A DNA stretch of 64,000 nt, taken from Rana temporaria (lineage: Eukaryota > Chordata > Amphibia > Anura > Ranidae). The position numbers and the translations under genes were made by a program. The DNA lies in contig NC_053491.1 of the NCBI RefSeq assembly GCF_905171775.1, positions 299,994,252 through 300,058,251 of the forward strand, in the 5' to 3' direction. This document shows, in pieces, positions 33,171 through 43,037 of the stretch. The first letter of the stretch is position 1; every line of letters begins with the position of its first letter. The notes under the pieces were generated by a model that was given only the letters and a program-made list of their open reading frames with translations, was not told the DNA's origin and searched no databases.

Positions 33171-34560
33171 CAACCCCCAAAAAAAACCACAAAGCAGGGG
33201 TTCTAACACTCACTTGGCTTCCCTCAAACACCCACAATTAGAATAGGATTGCCTTGCCCTAGATTTAAGCACAGTGCTGTAAATCAGCACGTCAAGCCTG
33301 TCCACCAATAGCAACCCCCCCCCCCCCCACAGGCCATGTTTGCAGGTTTTCCTTCATCTTGCACATGTGCTTTAAAAGACAGTCTGGACAGCAATTCTTG
33401 ATAAGAGAAATCCACAAAACATGTCCTGTCGGGGGTACTTGAGGGCTGAGGACCACTGCAGAAAAAAGAAAATACTTACCACTTTGTATTTAAAGTCATG
33501 GAGAATAAACATGGCAAACATTTCATGATTACACACCAGGAAAGAAGCTTAGACAAAAATCACACATAATTTGTTAGGCCCAAACCGATTTCAGCTGCAG
33601 CTGTCAACATATTTAGCATGAAAAAGTAACAAAAGACAAACTTAAAAATTTTAAAGTAATTTTTATTGGTCAACAAAACAAGGAAAGCAAAAAAAGACAA
33701 ACAAACAAACACACAAACAAAAATACATTTCAAAAATCTAAATAACCATAGCTTTAACATCTTCACACATTTTTCATAAAATAAGGCCACATAGACAAAT
33801 ACATCAAAGTGAACATCATTTAAAAATAAACCAAAACCATTGGCAAAATAAAACAAAAACCATGCAACAAACCACATTTGTGTTTAGCAACAGCATTTCT
33901 GCCAGCCTGCCCCTTCTGAGGGCAGCTGAGGAATGATCGATCCCTGCTTTTTATAACAGTGCTAGTAATGAAGCAATTGAAATCACATGAACAAATTGCA
34001 GTCTCTAGTTTGGGTGAGCTTGTAATTGCGCACACCTGGTATTAACCCAAACCACGCTCTGAGCATCCAAGTGTTTTTCACCTTTTAAAAAGAAAGGATA
34101 ATTTTTTTCTAAGTGTTTGAGCAGACTCAGTTCATCACACATGTAGGAACCAAGCTGCAATGGCATGAGAGCTTTTTTTTTTTTTTTTTCCCTGATCTGA
34201 TGCTTTCCAGCCTGAAGTGGAGGTGTTAAAGACAGAAGTAAACACGCACATTTAATAATCTATTTGTGGGAAAAAAAAGTTGCCAATTTTGTTTGGGAGA
34301 CACATCGCACGACTGCGCAATTGTCAGTTAAAGCGACGCCGTGCCGAATCACAAAAACTGGCCCGGTCATTGACCAGCAATATGGTCCGGGCTCAAGTGG
34401 TTAAAAATTCACAAAACACTAAAGTTAGCCCAATTTTTGTTGATAATGTGAAAGATGATGTTACACCGAGTAAATAGATACCTTACATGTCACGCTTTAC
34501 TATTGCAAACACGCCTGGAATGGGGCCAAAATTCAGTACTTGAAATTCCCCATAGGCGAC
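33171..34560. other. Repeat-derived non-coding DNA, no gene seen
   Basis: Holds a C tract (33307-33321), A-rich 33600-33720 (AAACAAACAAACACACAAAC) and a T run (34172-34189). 34200-34500 has text from the TTAACCACTT family (GATGCTTTCCAGCCTG, CGACTGCGCAATTGTCAGTT, AAGTGGTTAA). No intact element ends or coding frames are visible. Confidence 0.45.
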
Positions 34561-34690
34561 CTTTTTTTTTTTTCAGGTTACCAGTTTATAGTTACAAAGA
34601 AGGTCTAGTGCTAAAAGTCTTGCTCTCGCTCTAACGCACGCTATAAACTGGTAGCTATAAACTGGTAACCTGAGAAAAAAAAAAAGGTCG
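34561..34690. repeat. Hairpin: inverted AGGTTACCAGTTTATAG motif
   Basis: GCGACC followed by a T run, then AGGTTACCAGTTTATAG, faces CTATAAACTGGTAACCT, an A run and GGTCGC. Between them is TCTTGCTCTCGCTCTAACGC, shared in inverse with 61005-61030. This is probably a rearranged piece of the TTAACCACTT family. Confidence 0.65.
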
Positions 34691-35301
34691 CCTATTGGTC
34701 CTATCCGGACCAAGCCTAAGAGCCTAATGTAGCCCTGAAGGGGGACCCGCGCCGATTTCAAGTTTGAAATTTGGCGCGGAGTTCCCCTTCATGGCTGAAA
34801 ACAGCTCGGAGATTCCCGTGCGCCGCGTCACGCAGCGCATTCACGGGTACGCCGCTTGGTATTTACCAAGATTCTCACGGCGTACTGACAAGGCGCACGG
34901 GAAGCTCCGAAATTTCTCTCTACGCATGCCCAGTATGCAAATGAACCTCCCGAGGTTCAGGCGCACTGTGCAAGCGTACGGGGATCTGTTTTCAAAAAAC
35001 ACTTTCCCTTTCAATTCGGCCCGCCAAACACATTAAAACACATGTCACTTCACTTCCCCTGCATCCCCCCACCTCCCCCCCTAATAAACTCCCGCCCGAA
35101 CCCCCGCAATTTACATTTTAATGTGCCGTGCGCCAGGTCTGTACTGGTGCACAATGCACCCTCTCCTGGGCGCACTGAGCACATTAGTAACTAGGGAAAT
35201 ACACTGCACTAGCAGCGTATTTCTTTAGTAAATGACCAAACGGCTGCTACTCCTGCTTTTACTCCATGAGTCATGGAGTAAAGGCTTGGTAAATCAGCCC
35301 C
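34691..35301. other. Right-hand part of the composite MITE
   Basis: GC-rich MITE interior including GCGCACGGG/CCCGTGCGC-type words at 34815-34905, a CCCCC-rich stretch at 35060-35090 and the terminal TCATGGAGTAAAGGCTTGGTAAATCAGCCCC. No coding frame. Confidence 0.5.
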
Positions 35302-35307
35302 AATGTC

Positions 35308-35885
35308 TGTGAAGGATGCTTCAGTGTCATTCTCCCTGCTGGTGATTGTGTGTGTGTTGGAGGTGGCAGGTGGTTTCAGGTGTGACTCATTACTCTGTTG
35401 AAAGGTTTATTGATCTATTGTGTTGTGTGAAGGAGACCCGTGTTTACTGTTTGCTGTGATTAGAAGTGGCTCATGTTAATTATTCTGATTGCTTCATTGT
35501 GGTAATTACCTCTTCTGTATGCGGGGCCAAGCTGTCTAGATAATGTATTCGGTACAACTAGTAATTAACGTCACTGATGTCATTATCTAAAGAAATGTTT
35601 TCAGGGTCGACTCCGAAGTGTCTGCCTATAATCTGTATGAGAGCCCCCACTGTGTGTGAAAAGGGGGTGGAGATTTCATTGTTCCTTGATTGAGGATTTA
35701 GCTTGTAAACCGTATATATACCAGCAGCAAGCTGCCATTAAACTGTCTTGTTCCAGCAGTAAGCGCTGACTCATGTGTGGCTTATTGGGGCGATTCCAGG
35801 AATGTTCCTCCTCGTAGAATATTGGGTGATGTTCTTTATGGAAGAAGGGAATATTTGATGGGAATATCATACCAATACCGTCACA
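35308..35885 (+). mobile_element. Solo LTR of a retrovirus-like element, 5-bp TSD
   Basis: 578 bp beginning TGTGAAGGATGC and ending ACCGTCACA, so the ends are the inverted TGTGA/TCACA. The perfect 5-bp duplication ATGTC flanks it (35303-35307, 35886-35890). Near 35715 there is TATATATACCAGC, a TATA-like box, followed about 25 bases later by ATTAAA as a possible polyadenylation signal and then GTGTGGCTTATTGG. No internal sequence remains, the result of LTR-LTR recombination. It interrupts the DIRS element between RT and RNase H. The + orientation is inferred from the TATA/poly(A) order. Confidence 0.82.
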
Positions 35886-35890
35886 ATGTC

Positions 35891-36384
35891 AGTTTTAGGC
35901 CTCATGACAGCCTCCATCCCAGCAGTGAAATGGGCCAGGTTTCACCAAAGACCGCTCCAGTCATTCCTTTTACAAAATCTGTTAGAAACACTTTGTCTTC
36001 CAAGTCCTTTCCTATCAGAAAAAACAAAACAAGCACTTTGGTGGTGGAGAAACCAAAACAACCTGAAAGGAGGTCTGTTATGGAACCCATCTAGGGGATC
36101 AATGGGCGCAAGGCTCTTGGAGTCGCCTAGAAAAGAAGCGCTCGGCAAATTACAGAGAGTTAAAGGCTGTAGCAAAAGGTATGGCAGCATTTCAAGACCA
36201 ACTCAAACATCAACACCTGCAGGTCAGGTCAGACAACATTACGTCGGTGGCGTACCTGAACAAACAGGGGGGAACCAGGAATCCCACCCTGATGAACATA
36301 GCCAACAAAATGTTTGTTTGGGCAGAACAGAATCTGGAGTCACTGTCAGCCGTCCATCTCAAGGGTACGCAGAACAGTCTAGCA
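35891..36384 (+). pseudogene. DIRS RT-RNase H connection and RNase H, first part
   Basis: Starts with SVLGLMTASIPAVKWARFH, the segment following RT in DIRS elements, then loses frame near 36095. The RNase H resumes with WAQGSWSRLEKKRSANYREL and KAVAKGMAAFQDQL. The catalytic-domain text VRSDNITSVAYLNKQGGT follows at about 36215. The usual TDAS segment with the first catalytic Asp is missing or unreadable. The frame is cut at 36384 by the hAT element; the last codons read HLKGTQNSLA. Confidence 0.82.
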
Positions 36385-36483
36385 CAGACCTGGGCAAACT
36401 ACGGCCCGCGGGCCGTATACGGCCCGGCGGACCTTTTAATCCGGCCCACCCCCGCCGCCGAAACCGCCGCCGCTGCCACGTTA

Positions 36484-36830
36484 ATCACCGCGGCGGGGAA
36501 CATTAGACAGCGTTCGTTTGAACAGCTGTTTTCCCCGCCGCGCATAGACACTCCCCCTTGGACGGATCTGTCCAATCGCGAGCAAGGGGGAGTCACATAG
36601 ACACTCCCCCTTGCTCGCGATTGGACAGATCCGTCCAAGGGGGAGTGTCTATGGCATAGACACTCCCCCTTGGACGGATCTGTCCAATCGCGAGCAAGGG
36701 GGAGTCACATAGACACTCCCCCTTGCTCGCGATTGGACAGATCCGTCCAAGGGGGAGTGTCTATGCGCAGCGGGGAAAACAGCTGTTCAAACGAACGCTG
36801 TCTAACTTCCCCGCCGCGGTGATAACAGTA
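36484..36830. repeat. Nested palindromic block in the hAT element
   Basis: Outer arms GACAGCGTTCGTTTGAACAG (about 36509) and CTGTTCAAACGAACGCTGTC (about 36782) face each other. Between them the unit ATAGACACTCCCCCTTGGAC...GTCCAAGGGGGAGTGTCTAT alternates in both orientations about four times (36544-36764). The DNA could extrude several alternative hairpins. Confidence 0.85.
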
Positions 36831-36848
36831 GGCAGGGCCGGGAGGGGT

Positions 36849-38240
36849 CACACGCAGCCACTTGTGCCAACACACGCAGCCACTTGTGCCAACACACGCA
36901 GCCACTTGTGCCAACACATGCAGCCACTTGTGCCAACACACGCAGCCACTGTGCCACCATAAATTGTCGCCACTGTGCCAATCACACGCAGCCACTGTTC
37001 CCAAACACAGCCACTGTGCCAATCACGCACAGCCACTGTGCCAATCACACGCAGCCACTGTTCCCAAACACAGCCACTGTGCCAATCACACGCAGCCACT
37101 GTGCCAATCACACGCAGCCACTGTTCCCAAACACAGCCACTGTGCCAATCACACGCAGCCACTGTGCCAATCACACGCAGCCACTGTGCCAATAACACGC
37201 AGCCACTGTGCCCATCAAACGCAGCCACTCTGCCCATCACACGCAGCCACTGTGCCAATCACACGCAGCCACTGTGCCCATCAAACGCAGCCACTGTGCC
37301 AATCACACGCAGCCACTGTGCCAATCACACGCAGCCACTGTGCCAATCACACACAGCCACTGTTCCCATCAAACGCAGCCACTGTGCCAATCACACGCAG
37401 CCACTGTGCCAATCACACGCAGCCACTGTGCCAATCACACGCAGCCACTGTTCCCATCAAACGCAGCCACTGTGCCAATCACACGCAGCCATTGTGCAAT
37501 CAATTGTTGCCACTGTTCCCAAACACAGCCACTGTGCCAATCACATGCAGCCACTGTGCCAATCACACGCAGCCACTGTGCCAATCACACGCAGCCACTG
37601 TGCCAATCACACGCAGCCACTGTGCCAATCACACGCAGCCACTGTGCCAATCACACGCAGCCACTGTGCCAATCACACGCAGCCACTGTGCAATCAATTG
37701 TTGCCACTGTTCCCAAACACAGCCACTGTGCCAATCACATGCAGCCACTGTGCCAATCACACGCAGCCACTGTGCCAATCACACGCAGCCACTGTGCCAA
37801 TCACACGCAGCCACTGTGCCAATCACACGCAGCCACTGTGCCAATCACATGCAGCCACTGTGCCAATCACACGCAGCCACTGTGCCAATCACACGCAGCC
37901 ACTGTGCCAATCACACGCAGCCACTGTGCCAATCACATGCAGCCACTGTGCCCATCACATGCAGCCACTGTGCCCATCACACGCAGCCACTGTGCCAATA
38001 ACACGCAGCCACTCTGCCCATCAAACGCAGCCACTGTGCCCATCACACGCAGCCACTGTGCCCATCAAACGCAGCCACTGTGCCATCACATGCAGCCACT
38101 GTGCCAACACACGCAGCCACTGTGCCAACACACGCAGTCACTGTGCCATCAATTGTTGCCACTGTGCCCATCAAACGCAACCACTGTGCCATCACACGCA
38201 GCCACTGTGCCATCACATGCAGCCACTGTTTAATCAATTG
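36849..38240. repeat. 22-bp minisatellite, unit GCCACTGTGCCAATCACACG-CA
   Basis: About 60 tandem units of 22 bp with variants (CCCATCAAACG, CAATCACATG, shorter CAACACACG units at both ends, and occasional CAATCAATTGTT units). Because 22 leaves remainder 1 on division by 3, all three + frames stay open and produce Thr/His/Ser/Gln-rich pseudo-proteins of up to several hundred residues. It is not coding. Related arrays occur at 58440-58860. Confidence 0.97.
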
Positions 38241-38263
38241 TTATTGATTAAACAGTGGCTGCC
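38218..38263. repeat. Perfect 46-bp palindrome at the minisatellite junction
   Basis: GCAGCCACTGTTTAATCAAT faces ATTGATTAAACAGTGGCTGC around TGTT-type centre bases. It joins the 22-bp array to the 31-bp array and reuses the unit sequence of the former in inverted orientation. Confidence 0.9.
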
Positions 38264-38264
38264 T

Positions 38265-39455
38265 GTCCCCAGCCTCTGTCCCCCTCCTGTGTCATGTCCC
38301 CAGCGTCTGTCCCCCTCCTGTGTCATGTCCCCAGCGTCTGTCCCCCTCCTGTGTCATGTCCCCAGCGTCTGTCCCCCTCCTGTGTCATGTCCCCAGCGTC
38401 TGTCCCCCTCCTGTGTCATGTCCCCAGCCTCTGTCCCCCTCCTGTGCCATGTCCCCAGCGTATGTCCCCAGCGTCTGTTCACCTCCTGTGTCATGTCCCC
38501 AGCCTCTGTCCCGTTCCTGTGTCATGTCCCCAGCCTCTGTCCCCCTCTTGTGTCATGTCCCCAGCCTCTGTCCCCCTCTTGTGTCATGTCCCCAGCCTCT
38601 GTCCTACTCCTGTGTCATGTCCCCAGCCTCTGTCCCCCTCCTGTGCCATGTCCCCAGCCTCTGTCCCCCTCCTGTGTCATGTCCCCAGCCTCTGTCCCCC
38701 TCCTGTGCCATGTCCCCAGCCTCTGTCCCCCTCCTGTGTCATGTCCCCAGCCTCTGTCCCCCTCTTGTGTCATGTCCCCAGCCTCTGTCCCCCTCCTGTG
38801 TCATGTCCCCAGCCTCTGTCCCCCTCCTGTGTCATGTCCCCAGCCTCTGTCCCCCTCCTGTGTCATGTCCCCAGCCTCTGTCCCCCTCCTGTGCCATGTC
38901 CCCAGCCTCTGTCCCCCTCCTGTGTCATGTCCCCAGCCTCTGTCCCCCTCCTGTGTCATGTCCCCAGCCTCTGTCCCCCTCCTGTGCCATGTCCCCAGCC
39001 TCTGTCCCCCTCCTGTGCCATGTCCCCAGCCTCTGTCCCCCTCCTGTGCTATGTCCCCAGCCTCTGTCCCCCTCCTGTGTCATGTCCCCAGCCTCTGTCC
39101 CCCTCCTGTGTCATGTCCCCAGCGTCTGTCCCCCTCCTGTGCCATGTCCCCAGCCTCTGTCCCCCTCCTGTGTCATGTCCCCAGCCTCTGTCCCCCTCCT
39201 GTGTCATGTCCCCAGCCTCTGTCCCCCTCCTGTGTCATGTCCCCAGCCTCTGTCCCCCTCCTGTGTCATGTCCCCAGCCTCTGTCCCCCTCCTGTGTCAT
39301 GTCCCCAGCCTTTGTCCCCCTCCTGTGTCATGTCCCCAGCCTCTGTCCCCCTCCTGTGTCGTCCCCAGCCTCTGTCCCCCTCCTGTGCCATGTCCCCAGC
39401 CTCTGTCCCCCTCCTGTGCCATGTCCCCAGCCTCTGTCCCCCTCCTGTGCCATGT
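38265..39455. repeat. 31-bp minisatellite, unit CTGTCCCCCTCCTGTGTCAT-GTCCCCAGCCT
   Basis: About 38 tandem units, very uniform, with TGTGCC/TGTGTC and AGCG/AGCC variants. Remainder 1 on division by 3 again leaves all three + frames open and merges with the first array into one 828-codon artefact. It is pyrimidine-rich on this strand and G-rich on the other. Confidence 0.97.
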
Positions 39456-39628
39456 CTATAACAAGTACTCGTACCAGTTTTCCAACAATGATATTTACTG
39501 CTTTTTATAAAGAAATACAATTGATTTTATGCAGTATTGAGTTTAGCCTTTTGGCCCGGCCCTCCAAAATATTTTTAGTTTCTCATGTGGCCCCATCGAA
39601 AAAATAATTGCCCACCCCTGGTCTAGCA

Positions 39629-40280
39629 GATTTTTTGAGCAGACAGTTGATCTCTCAAGAGGAGTGGTCTCTAGATCCGACAGTGTTTGCAGACATAGTT
39701 GCCAAGTGGGGTCTTCCGGAAATCGACCTTTTCGCAAGCAGGAAAAATGCCAAACTACCAAACTTTTTCTCTCTGAATCCAAGAGATCAACCATTAGCAG
39801 TCGATGCCTTGCAGAACAGTTGGACATTCACCCTGACCTATGCTTTCCCTCCACTTCATTTTTTGCCGAGAGTCCTCTCCAAATTCAAGACGGAGAAGAC
39901 TTCCCTTATTTTGATAGCCCCCTTTTGGCCAAAAAAAGGCGTGGTTTTCACTTCTACTAGCCTTAGTAGATCGGCCACCCTGGATGTTGCCGTGCAGTCA
40001 GGATCTGCTGTCTCAAGGTCCAGTCCAGCACCCCAACCCAGCCTTTTTGAATCTGGCGGCTTGGTATCTGAAATAGACATCCTGAAGTCCAAGGGTGTAT
40101 CAGACAGAGTGATCAAAACTCTGTTGCAGAGTCGCAAGCCAAATACCAGAGCAATTTATCAGAAGCACTGGAAAAAATTTAATCTCTGGCTAAAAGAGAA
40201 TAGGAAAAAAGAATACGATTCTCCAACAATTCTAGAATTCTTACAAGAGGGCATCGACAAGAAGTTGGCTTTAAGTACAA
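39629..40280 (+). pseudogene. DIRS RNase H C-terminus and start of tyrosine recombinase
   Basis: Resumes after the hAT element with DFLSRQLISQEEWSLD, the usual end of RNase H in DIRS/gypsy elements, then VAKWGLPEIDLFASRKNAKL and FPPLHFLPRVLSKF. From about 40085 the text ILKSKGVSDRVIKTLLQSRK and NTRAIYQKHWKKFNLW is the core-binding (SAM-like) domain of a tyrosine recombinase. The catalytic R-H-R-Y part is missing because the provirus begins at 40281 and no DIRS sequence resumes beyond it. Confidence 0.85.
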
Positions 40281-40679
40281 TGATAGGATAATTCTTCCCC
40301 TGTGATCAGTCAAACTTCAAGTGTTCCAGAAGCAAGATAACTTTATTTCAGTTGCACCGGTACAACTGGATGGAAATCTACATGCTAAGTGAAAAAGCAA
40401 AAGTCCCATACAGACACGAGGTGTATGACCTTCTTATATGGTCAACAGGAAGTGTACTATTGGCTTAAAGACCACCGGTGGCTCATGACGAAAAACAGCT
40501 TTATTGCCAATCACAGTGTCTCTTTACAACTCTTAGCAAAGTTTGATTTAAGGAAGTAAAACAAACAATAGAACTAGAAGAGCTAAAGCAACGTGTCCTT
40601 AGAAGACATTACAGAAACTGGACCCCATTTTACATTTTTATAAATAGTCACACAATGCACATAGAAAACTTTTCCAACA
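40281..40679 (-). repeat. 3' LTR of the endogenous retrovirus
   Basis: 399 bp, starting TGTTGGAAAAG and ending TATCA on the - strand, directly after the polypurine tract. It contains TTTATAAAAA near its 5' side as a TATA-like box (about 40640 in + coordinates) and AATAAA (about 40341-40346) before the R/U5 end. The part 40281-40468 is nearly identical to the 5' LTR remnant at 47746-47936, so the provirus is not very old. Confidence 0.87.
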
Positions 40680-40691
40680 TTCCCTCCTCTT
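40680..40691 (-). promoter_or_regulatory. Polypurine tract
   Basis: AAGAGGAGGGAA on the - strand immediately before the LTR's TG. It primes plus-strand DNA synthesis in retroviruses and fixes the LTR boundary. Confidence 0.82.
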
Positions 40692-40753
40692 GTGTGGCTA
40701 TTTTATCTCAACACATTTTGATGATAGTCCCTGTGTTTTATACACTTTCGGGC

Positions 40754-42585
40754 TATATGTCATTAAGTTGAACTTCAACGTCCACACATGTCTCCTCGGA
40801 GGTAGGAAGTGCTTGATACATTGTTCTTGAGATTGCAGTTTCGATCACTTTTTGTGAAAGTCCTCAACCACAGGGAATGCAGCAACATCCGCAAGTGACC
40901 AGAACGGCCAAAGCCACAGCAATTGAGATCAAACATGATGCGATAAGTCCAGTCCATTTACCAAACCATCCTTCAAGCCAGTTTGTGAATGAATCATTAA
41001 TACCTGAATTCTCTGCTAATTCATTCGATAGAGCAGTAAGTCCTTCCAGGGCTTTGGTCACAGTCCCTCCAGGAGATGTATTATTAGGGATAAAAGTACA
41101 ACACATGCTACCAAACATTTTGCATACCCCTCCTCTTTCAGCTAAGATCATATCTAAAGCCATTTGGTTCTGCCATGCCATTAGAGAGGTGGGGCCCAGC
41201 TGTTCTGCTAGACCTTTTACAGCGTCCCTGGTATAGTTTACAAATCATTTTTGGTTGTAGTATATATAGTTAATCCAGTCAACATTTTTATTTATAGTCA
41301 CCCACCAGAAAAGAGACTCAAACCCAGCCGTTACCTGACTCCTGGCCTTAAACTCATTTGGCACCCCTCGAGGAACTTTAATCTCATCTATGTAGATCTG
41401 GGAGTCAAATGACCCTTTGGGAGAGGTGTCCCTTCGATACCTTTGGTGACTCTTAGTCCACGGGTGTTCTGACAGGATTCTCAGGGGCATAACTAGCTGG
41501 CATGGCACAATCCCCTCGGGCATTGGCTGGGACCCTAGCTCGCAGTTTCTTATCCCCACACATCCACCAGACATCAGCTCTCTGAATGTCATGTTCCACC
41601 CAGTCACCATGTTCCTTGTTAATCCTCTCCGCACAGCAGTCATCCGGTAATGACCCAAGATCCACCGCGCTACTGTTCCCTGGGAGTGTAAAACAAGTAA
41701 AATTGCCCGGATACGTAGCAACCGCTGGAGGTATCTGAGGTCTCTGCACTGGGGGAGACAGCAAGCTCAATGTGTGACAGGTAGAATTTGTTTCTGGTTT
41801 ATAACTCTTATTATATAACCGCAGCATACATTTTAAACCTTCTGGATCTGTATTGTAATCTAGAGGAAAAGGGACTGTTGCTAAATGTGGTCTAGCTCCA
41901 GCACGCTTTTTTAGAGCTTTAACCGTGTACCTCAACCATTCTAACCACTAATTTTCTTTCTTGGTAACCCGTCTCCAAAACTATGGCATCTTCTACTGTT
42001 AGGTTAGTAAATCTTGCAGTGTTACTCAGAACTTCTATCTTAGTATGGCCTTCTTCTTTCTCTTCTGTGTCTACCTTTTCCTGTTTGGTTTTATTGGGTG
42101 GTAATACCTCGAGGAAAAATGTACCTAAAGGATCTGATCACTCATGCTCCCATAGAATATAACCGTTGATCCTTTTTTTGAGGTTCTTTTAATGTTATCA
42201 GCAATTGATTGCAATCTCTGCCATGGGTACAGGGAGAATTGGCTGCCTTTGTTATGGTGAGTCTTTCTTTTAAACCATTTATGCCTAGAATGTTGTACCC
42301 CCAATCTTAGTGTGCCGTGGTTCCATACTGAACAGTCAGTTCCACTTGGAATATAACAAACATATTTATCTGCCCATTGGAGCCTTCTTGCTTCAGTTAA
42401 GTCCCCACAGTCCACCATTTGGCAAAAATCAACTAAAATAGTACTAGTTACTTCTTCTATGAAGGTTAAGTTCAAGGCCTTCCCCGTACTTGCCCAGGTT
42501 CTTTCTCTTTCCAGTTTCTGCCTCCACGTATAGACGTCTCACCTAGAGTCACCAGTAGACCCAAGATAATTACTGTCCCTTCCAT
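40754..42585 (-). pseudogene. Retroviral env (SU and TM), broken
   Basis: A start with a hydrophobic leader (MEGTVIILG) lies at 42585. SU pieces are open at 42475-42125 and 41935-41453 in different frames. The furin-type site RYRR is near 41420, within a piece open from 41721 to a TGA at 41245-41247. TM continues in the same frame at 41181-40864 with a CX6CC motif (CKMFGSMCC), a downstream helix and a membrane anchor (about 22 hydrophobic residues, then CGCCC). A second TGA at 40864-40866 cuts the cytoplasmic tail, which would run to about 40754. The glycoprotein cannot be made intact from this copy. Confidence 0.85.
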
Positions 42586-42689
42586 CCTAACCAGCTACAG
42601 AGCCCTGGGGGGTAAGGTAATGGAGTTCTTCACCGGTTTGAGATAAGCCCCACCTTGTGCAGAACCTCCCTTTGTAGCCGGACTTTACC

Positions 42690-42930
42690 AGAAAATCCAA
42701 TGCATTGAGAACAAAAAGTTTTTTAGTAGTTTGTGAAGCCATAGGCTGTACATACCTTACTTAACATCTCAGGCATACCCCTGTTTGACACATGAGTTAC
42801 TCCATGTGTCAACACTGCTGCATACCTAAATAGGGATTTTGGCAATACTTGTTTTCCGTCAGGTGATGTTTAAATGTTCTCTATCAATGTGCAACCTTTT
42901 GTTTTCCAATATTGTTTCTCCCCGGGGGGA
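42690..42930 (-). pseudogene. Retroviral integrase remnant (zinc-binding domain only)
   Basis: Short - strand text between RNase H and env contains a His-x3-His pair (THGVTH) and, further on, a Cys-x2-Cys pair (CSQC), the HHCC zinc-binding arrangement of the integrase N-terminus. It then passes directly into env leader sequence. The catalytic DDE core and C-terminal domain, which would need several hundred codons, are absent. An in-frame stop is also present. Confidence 0.65.
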
Positions 42931-43037
42931 GCATTCTGCTGCATATCAGTAAGGACTGTATGATCTATCTTTATGATTTCCAGTTCTGTCATTATTTGAT
43001 GTGTTTCTTGTGCCGCTATTTTAGCCGCTTCATCTGC

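Larger units (their letters stand above)
27866..35301. mobile_element. Composite MITE with GGGGCTGATTTAC ends (7.4 kb with inserts)
   Basis: Starts GGGGCTGATTTAC at 27866 and ends with the exact complement GTAAATCAGCCCC at 35301. AAT lies on both sides (27863-27865, 35302-35304), read as a 3-bp duplication. The flank to its right is the solo LTR's own left TSD, so this element inserted after the LTR. Early sequence contains repeated GCGC, GGTTCATGCC and GCGCATGAACC inverted words (27885-27955). Most of the length is later insertions: a TTAA foldback, a SINE, nested hAT MITEs and others listed separately. Confidence 0.72.
36385..39620. mobile_element. hAT element carrying two minisatellites (3.2 kb)
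   Basis: The left end is CAGACCTGGGCAAACTACGG. The right end, reverse complemented, is CAGGGGTGGGCAATTATT. The 8-bp duplication GTCTAGCA is perfect (36377-36384, 39621-39628), so the call of a hAT insertion into DIRS RNase H is firm. Contents left to right: GGCCCGCGGGCC-rich end, a large palindromic block (36484-36830), a 22-bp minisatellite, a 46-bp perfect palindrome, a 31-bp minisatellite and the right end. No transposase is present. Confidence 0.93.
24036..40280 (+). mobile_element. DIRS-like retrotransposon, multiply interrupted and 3' truncated
   Basis: One tyrosine-recombinase retrotransposon on the + strand, recovered in pieces: leader (about 24036-24463), gag (24464-25366 and 26593-26980), RT (26994-27865), RNase H (35891-36384 and 39629 on) and the first part of the tyrosine recombinase (to 40280). 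Each gap is an identifiable later insertion. DIRS elements integrate through a recombinase rather than an integrase and normally end in inverted repeats plus an internal complementary region; those at the 3' side are absent because the provirus and a deletion end the element at 40280. The exact 5' end is uncertain. Confidence 0.85.

Noticed and set aside
36849..38240. CRISPR-like regular repeat array
   Set aside because: Repeats are head-to-tail with no unique spacers, and the DNA is vertebrate.
36862..39607. Very long Cys/Ser/Pro- and His/Gln-rich open frames
   Set aside because: They follow tandem repeats of 22 and 31 bp exactly and are open in all three frames.
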